Assembly (NCBI GenBank): GCA_039028975.1
Contig: JBCCHB010000102.1
Location: forward strand, 1-60,816
Source: JAHBNG01 sp039028975
GTDB taxonomy: Bacteria > Chloroflexota > Anaerolineae > Caldilineales > Caldilineaceae
Length of the DNA stretch: 60,816 nt
Reading direction: 5' to 3'
The notes beneath the pieces were generated by a model. The model saw only the letters and a list, made by a program, of their open reading frames with translations. It searched no databases and was not told the DNA's origin. A program made the translations under genes and the position numbers. This document shows positions 58,016-60,816 of the stretch, piece by piece. The stretch's first letter is position 1. Each line of letters starts with the position of its first letter.

Positions 58016-60103
58016 CTACGGCCTCGTCGGTGCAATCACCTCCATATCAACCGTAACGGTGAAGCTAGCCACCGGTGCCAGCGGTAGATTAGGTAGGAAG
58101 CTACCCGTGCCTGCGCCAAAGTTCCCTGTCCACGTGATGGTGCCTGCCGTTTGTGAATCCGGTGTGACCGAGGCTGTGGTATATTGTAGGATGGTCGGGT
58201 CGTACCTATCGACCAGATTCAACTCGGTGACGGCCACAGACCCGGTGTTGGTAATCTGTAGCTGGAAGGTGAGCGTGTCGCCAACCATGGCCACGCCGCT
58301 GGCCGGGCTGACTAGCGACTTCTCTAGCGCCAACGATGGTGGTTCGGGTAATGCATCAATGGTCAGCGGGTAATCCTCTACCTCTCCATCGCTGGCTTGG
58401 CCTGTGGCAAAGCTGGTTGTTAAGTTGGGTTCGCTGCTGATGCGGAAACGGGCATAGGTATCCCCGCCCTGAATGGTGCCGGGGATGCTGTTCCAAACAA
58501 GATTCTGCTGGGTACCCGTTAGGGCATTATTGATGATGGCTGCCTCTGTCTGCTCAAAGGTGCCCGAGCGGTCAAAATCGATCCAGCCCACCACGGTAAC
58601 CGCTGTTGGCGCAGTCTCGCCTGTGACGGTGACATTGTCCACAAAGTAGCCATTGGCCCCACCGACGTTGGTTGCTCCGCCATTCTCGAAGCGAACAAAC
58701 GTATTCCCGCTGCTATTGAAATGGGTGTCGTTAAGGGGAACGATAACACTCTGGTTCGTTCCAGTGCCGGTGATTACTGTAGAAACAGTGCTAAAATTGG
58801 TGCCGTCGGTCGATACTTGAACCAACAGCGGGTGATCCGTTGGCGTTACCGTGCCGCGTGTTCGATAGTCAAAGCTTACACTGCCACTGGTCGCGCCAGA
58901 GAAGTCAAAGGCACGCGTTACGCTACGCCCCGTATTGGAGATGCGCAACGCCCCAGAGTTGACCCGTACTTGGCCTGTCTCCCACAAGGGGTTGCTCGAA
59001 TTGCCATCACCAGCTTCAACCCAGTCTCCCTGCCAGCCGATACCGCCACTATAGTCGCCGCTTGACAGATCATCGGTAGCGCTAAAGCTCGTGCCGACTA
59101 AGGGGTTGACGATGTCTACTTCGACTGAGTAGGTTGTCGAGGTCACGGCCAGCGTGGTGGTGAAGGAGACGCCATCTTCATCATCTGGCGTACCGTCGTC
59201 GTCATCACCGTCGGCTCCTGTTGAGGGGAAGCCATCGAACTCGCCATCGACAGTGGCGCCTAGATAGGGGCCGCTAATCACGTGATGGGCACCGCTGTTG
59301 GCATCGGTTGTCCCGTAAGTATCTGGGTTATCGCTGAAATCGAAGAGTTGCTGATTCGTAAAGGTAACTGTAATCGCTTCGTCTGTACTGAGCGTGAGCG
59401 TTACCAAACGATTGGCCAACAGCGATGATGAATCTTGCGTAAGCGACTCGGTTACCGTGATGGCAGTTAATGCCCAGCCGGCTACGAGATCTTCGGAAAT
59501 TGTATAGGTACCCGTTGGCCTGGCTAGGGTGCTGGTGGCTGTGTTGCCACTTGTGGTTAGGCTGATAGCGTCCAGGCTTGCATCGTTGCTAGAGAAGTCA
59601 AAGGTGGCGTCACCACCCACCGTGTTCTTGACGATGGTGATGGTGTTCAATAGAGCTGGCGTGCGGAAGTTGGTCGTGGAGTTCTGGACACCCGCGAAGC
59701 GCTGGGTAGCCGACTGGGCTGGCGGCGTGAGCTCGGCGGTGTTCTCAATCGAGATGCCCTCGGCTGGGGCAGTGGCCTCGAAGGTTATGCGGTAGCCGCT
59801 GTTGGCCACCCAGCTGCCCGTCATGTCGATGCGGAAGCCCGCGGTACCGTTGTTACTGATGGCGATGTTGGCACAGTCGGCCACGTTGGGGCCTGCCGCC
59901 AATGGGGGTGCGGTCGTCAGCGGCGCACAACTGATGTTGGTGTAGCCTGCGGGGTTGGCTGCCAGCAGGTTGGCAGGCACGCTGTCGATGACGTAGGCCC
60001 CCTGCCCATCGGCTGGCCCAAGGTTGATGATGTCCAGGGTGAAGACGACCGTCTCGCCCTGCTGGGCATCGCTGGGGCTGGCTGCTGTCTGGGTCCGAGG
60101 CAA
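58016..60103 (-). CDS. DUF11/GEVED surface protein, downstream part after a frameshift
   Basis: A 695-codon frame that continues, in another frame, the partial gene ending the window. It contains a DUF11 domain (DAQQGETVVFTLDIINLGPADG), a prealbumin-like region (GTYTISEDLVAGW), the stretch DNPDTYGTTDANSGAHH, a jelly-roll-like region (residues about 330-500), a GEVED domain (ASDGEVEDYPLTI, about 575), and a last DUF11 domain ending VIAPTRP that is nearly the same as the end of the gene at 48021. The nominal start is an unlikely TTG inside coding sequence; sense begins near 60080, where the reading frame changes. If the frameshift is real the gene is broken; if it is a sequencing error this is one long secreted protein. 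Confidence 0.65.
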   Translation of the reverse strand: MPRTQTAASPSDAQQGETVVFTLDIINLGPADGQGAYVIDSVPANLLAANPAGYTNISCAPLTTAPPLAAGPNVADCANIAISNNGTAGFRIDMTGSWVANSGYRITFEATAPAEGISIENTAELTPPAQSATQRFAGVQNSTTNFRTPALLNTITIVKNTVGGDATFDFSSNDASLDAISLTTSGNTATSTLARPTGTYTISEDLVAGWALTAITVTESLTQDSSSLLANRLVTLTLSTDEAITVTFTNQQLFDFSDNPDTYGTTDANSGAHHVISGPYLGATVDGEFDGFPSTGADGDDDDGTPDDEDGVSFTTTLAVTSTTYSVEVDIVNPLVGTSFSATDDLSSGDYSGGIGWQGDWVEAGDGNSSNPLWETGQVRVNSGALRISNTGRSVTRAFDFSGATSGSVSFDYRTRGTVTPTDHPLLVQVSTDGTNFSTVSTVITGTGTNQSVIVPLNDTHFNSSGNTFVRFENGGATNVGGANGYFVDNVTVTGETAPTAVTVVGWIDFDRSGTFEQTEAAIINNALTGTQQNLVWNSIPGTIQGGDTYARFRISSEPNLTTSFATGQASDGEVEDYPLTIDALPEPPSLALEKSLVSPASGVAMVGDTLTFQLQITNTGSVAVTELNLVDRYDPTILQYTTASVTPDSQTAGTITWTGNFGAGTGSFLPNLPLAPVASFTVTVDMEVIAPTRP

Positions 60104-60816
60104 AGGCAGCGGTGTTCTCGACCCCCGCCAGATTTTCCCCGCCGTTGGTCAGCTGCGCCTCCAGAATGATGGTGATGCTGCTGTTCGGCTCAAAGGCCGC
60201 ACCGCCAGCCACCGACGTGGCGTTAGGCGTCCCCCACCGAGTGTCGATGGTGCCTTCATCAATCGCTGTCAACGAGCCATCCTGATTGAGCTGCTGCCCA
60301 ATCGGAATACTCGGCGGGCAGGTGGCCGTGCCGCTAGTGACGCTACAGCTCACCACGTTGATGACCTCATAATCGGCGCAGTTGGTGGGATTATAGATAC
60401 CGCCACAATCCAAGGCAGGAATGTCGGTAAAGCGTGCCACATCAAGGGCACTGGCTGCCGTGGCAGGATAGGTGAGGTCAACTTCATAGCGCACAATGCC
60501 ATCGGCTGGCACTACATCAACCGCCGCAGGCACGACCGTGCGCTTGTCAATTTCTAGCGTCGTCACACAGGCTGGTACCTCCATCTGGAAGGTGAGCCCC
60601 GATTGGTTGTTGCTGTCGTCGCGTTCGGTCACCGAATACCCTTCGGGAATATGTCCATAGACCGTGGCCTCAAAGTAGATGCCACCAGCGTAGACAAAGG
60701 TGTCGCCCCCAGGCACGCAGGGTTTGGTGAGCGGCGGTGTGTGATAGGGGATGAGAAAGTCGATGCTGCTGCCCTCGGGCATATGTAAGCTATCTCCTTC
60801 AAAATCGTCGATCGGC
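59853..60816 (-). CDS. DUF11 surface protein, upstream part, open at the window edge
   Basis: The frame is open to the window end (codons PIDDFEGDSLHM lie before the first visible ATG at 60782), so the gene starts outside. It encodes beta-rich extracellular sequence (TLEIDKRTVVPAA, VRYEVDLTYPATAASALDVARF) with scattered cysteines, and a DUF11-like segment ending ENTAAFASDPDSSQ. After about 60065 the frame yields nonsense rich in Arg, Gly and His, while the neighbouring frame picks up the domain. The useful part is therefore about 60065-60816. Confidence 0.65.
   Translation of the reverse strand, partial: PIDDFEGDSLHMPEGSSIDFLIPYHTPPLTKPCVPGGDTFVYAGGIYFEATVYGHIPEGYSVTERDDSNNQSGLTFQMEVPACVTTLEIDKRTVVPAAVDVVPADGIVRYEVDLTYPATAASALDVARFTDIPALDCGGIYNPTNCADYEVINVVSCSVTSGTATCPPSIPIGQQLNQDGSLTAIDEGTIDTRWGTPNATSVAGGAAFEPNSSITIILEAQLTNGGENLAGVENTAAFASDPDSSQPQRCPAGRDGRLHPGHHQPWASRWAGGLRHRQRACQPAGSQPRRLHQHQLCAADDRTPIGGRPQRGRLCQHRHQ

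Noticed and set aside
1..60816. tRNA, rRNA or riboswitch
   Set aside because: I found no TPsiC-like GGTTCRANTCC with matching arms, no rRNA-like stretch and no known riboswitch core; a tRNAscan and Rfam search would settle this.
1..60816. Prophage or integrative element
   Set aside because: No integrase, portal, capsid or tail gene and no att-like tRNA end was seen.

Overview
The window is about 61 kb of bacterial chromosome at roughly balanced GC. I infer a member of the Chloroflexota (Anaerolineae or Caldilineales-like, possibly filamentous). The reasons are: large STAND-TPR proteins; Uma2, DUF4058 and Rpn-type nuclease-fold genes; a twin-arginine lipoprotein sugar-binding protein with CUT1 permeases; giant secreted proteins built from FG-GAP, DUF11 and Ig-like modules with short 'FLPL' tails; and many small intergenic palindromic elements. 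No rRNA, tRNA or CRISPR array was recognised.

Layout. 1-64: start of a transposase leaving the window. 144-2214: STM4015/STM4014-type pair. 2197-5612 (minus): 2-oxoglutarate dioxygenase, cytochrome P450 and an Rpn-type nuclease. 5900-14938 (plus): a promoter with an embedded palindrome, an unusual three-domain regulator, then four ABC half-exporters forming two heterodimers. 14961-16471: Uma2 and DUF4058 genes. 16698-31138 (minus): a small membrane protein, a 5'-nucleotidase lipoprotein, and a long carbohydrate catabolism cluster (binding protein, two permeases, kinase-like protein, cysteine hydrolase, arabinose/fucose isomerase-like enzyme, zinc-ribbon protein, enolase-superfamily enzyme, two sugar isomerase/epimerase TIM barrels), with a MOSC protein and a second PhyH oxygenase upstream. 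31816-33210: ATPase with an OmpR-type DNA-binding tail. 33444-36336 (minus): a membrane protein and three paralogous small secreted proteins. 36721-45825 (minus): two giant paralogues with the same kinase-like N-terminus joined to different STAND ATPase and TPR modules. 46391-47665: amidohydrolase. 47772-60816: secreted multidomain proteins, including a 2472-residue protein combining FG-GAP repeats, a beta-propeller, a di-heme cytochrome c module, Ig-like domains and two carbohydrate-binding-like domains. This region also holds debris of a fatty acyl-CoA ligase and of a phosphotransferase, and two damaged DUF11 proteins with 110-bp repeats at their 3' ends.

How the parts may work together. 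The sugar cluster looks like uptake plus oxidation/isomerisation of a sugar or sugar acid; its ABC ATPase is not here and is probably shared. The fused regulator is directly followed by the exporters and probably controls them. The two kinase-STAND-TPR proteins are the strongest candidate for a little-described signalling or conflict system: intact kinase residues, intact P-loops, a shared upstream promoter region, swapped ATPase/sensor modules and flanking direct repeats.

Across the window at least three families of 83-134 bp palindromic elements with TATA at both ends (MITE-like) are scattered. Some form the last codons of genes, and one is inserted in frame inside a STAND gene. Function calls are by recognition of motifs and families only; no database search was possible.
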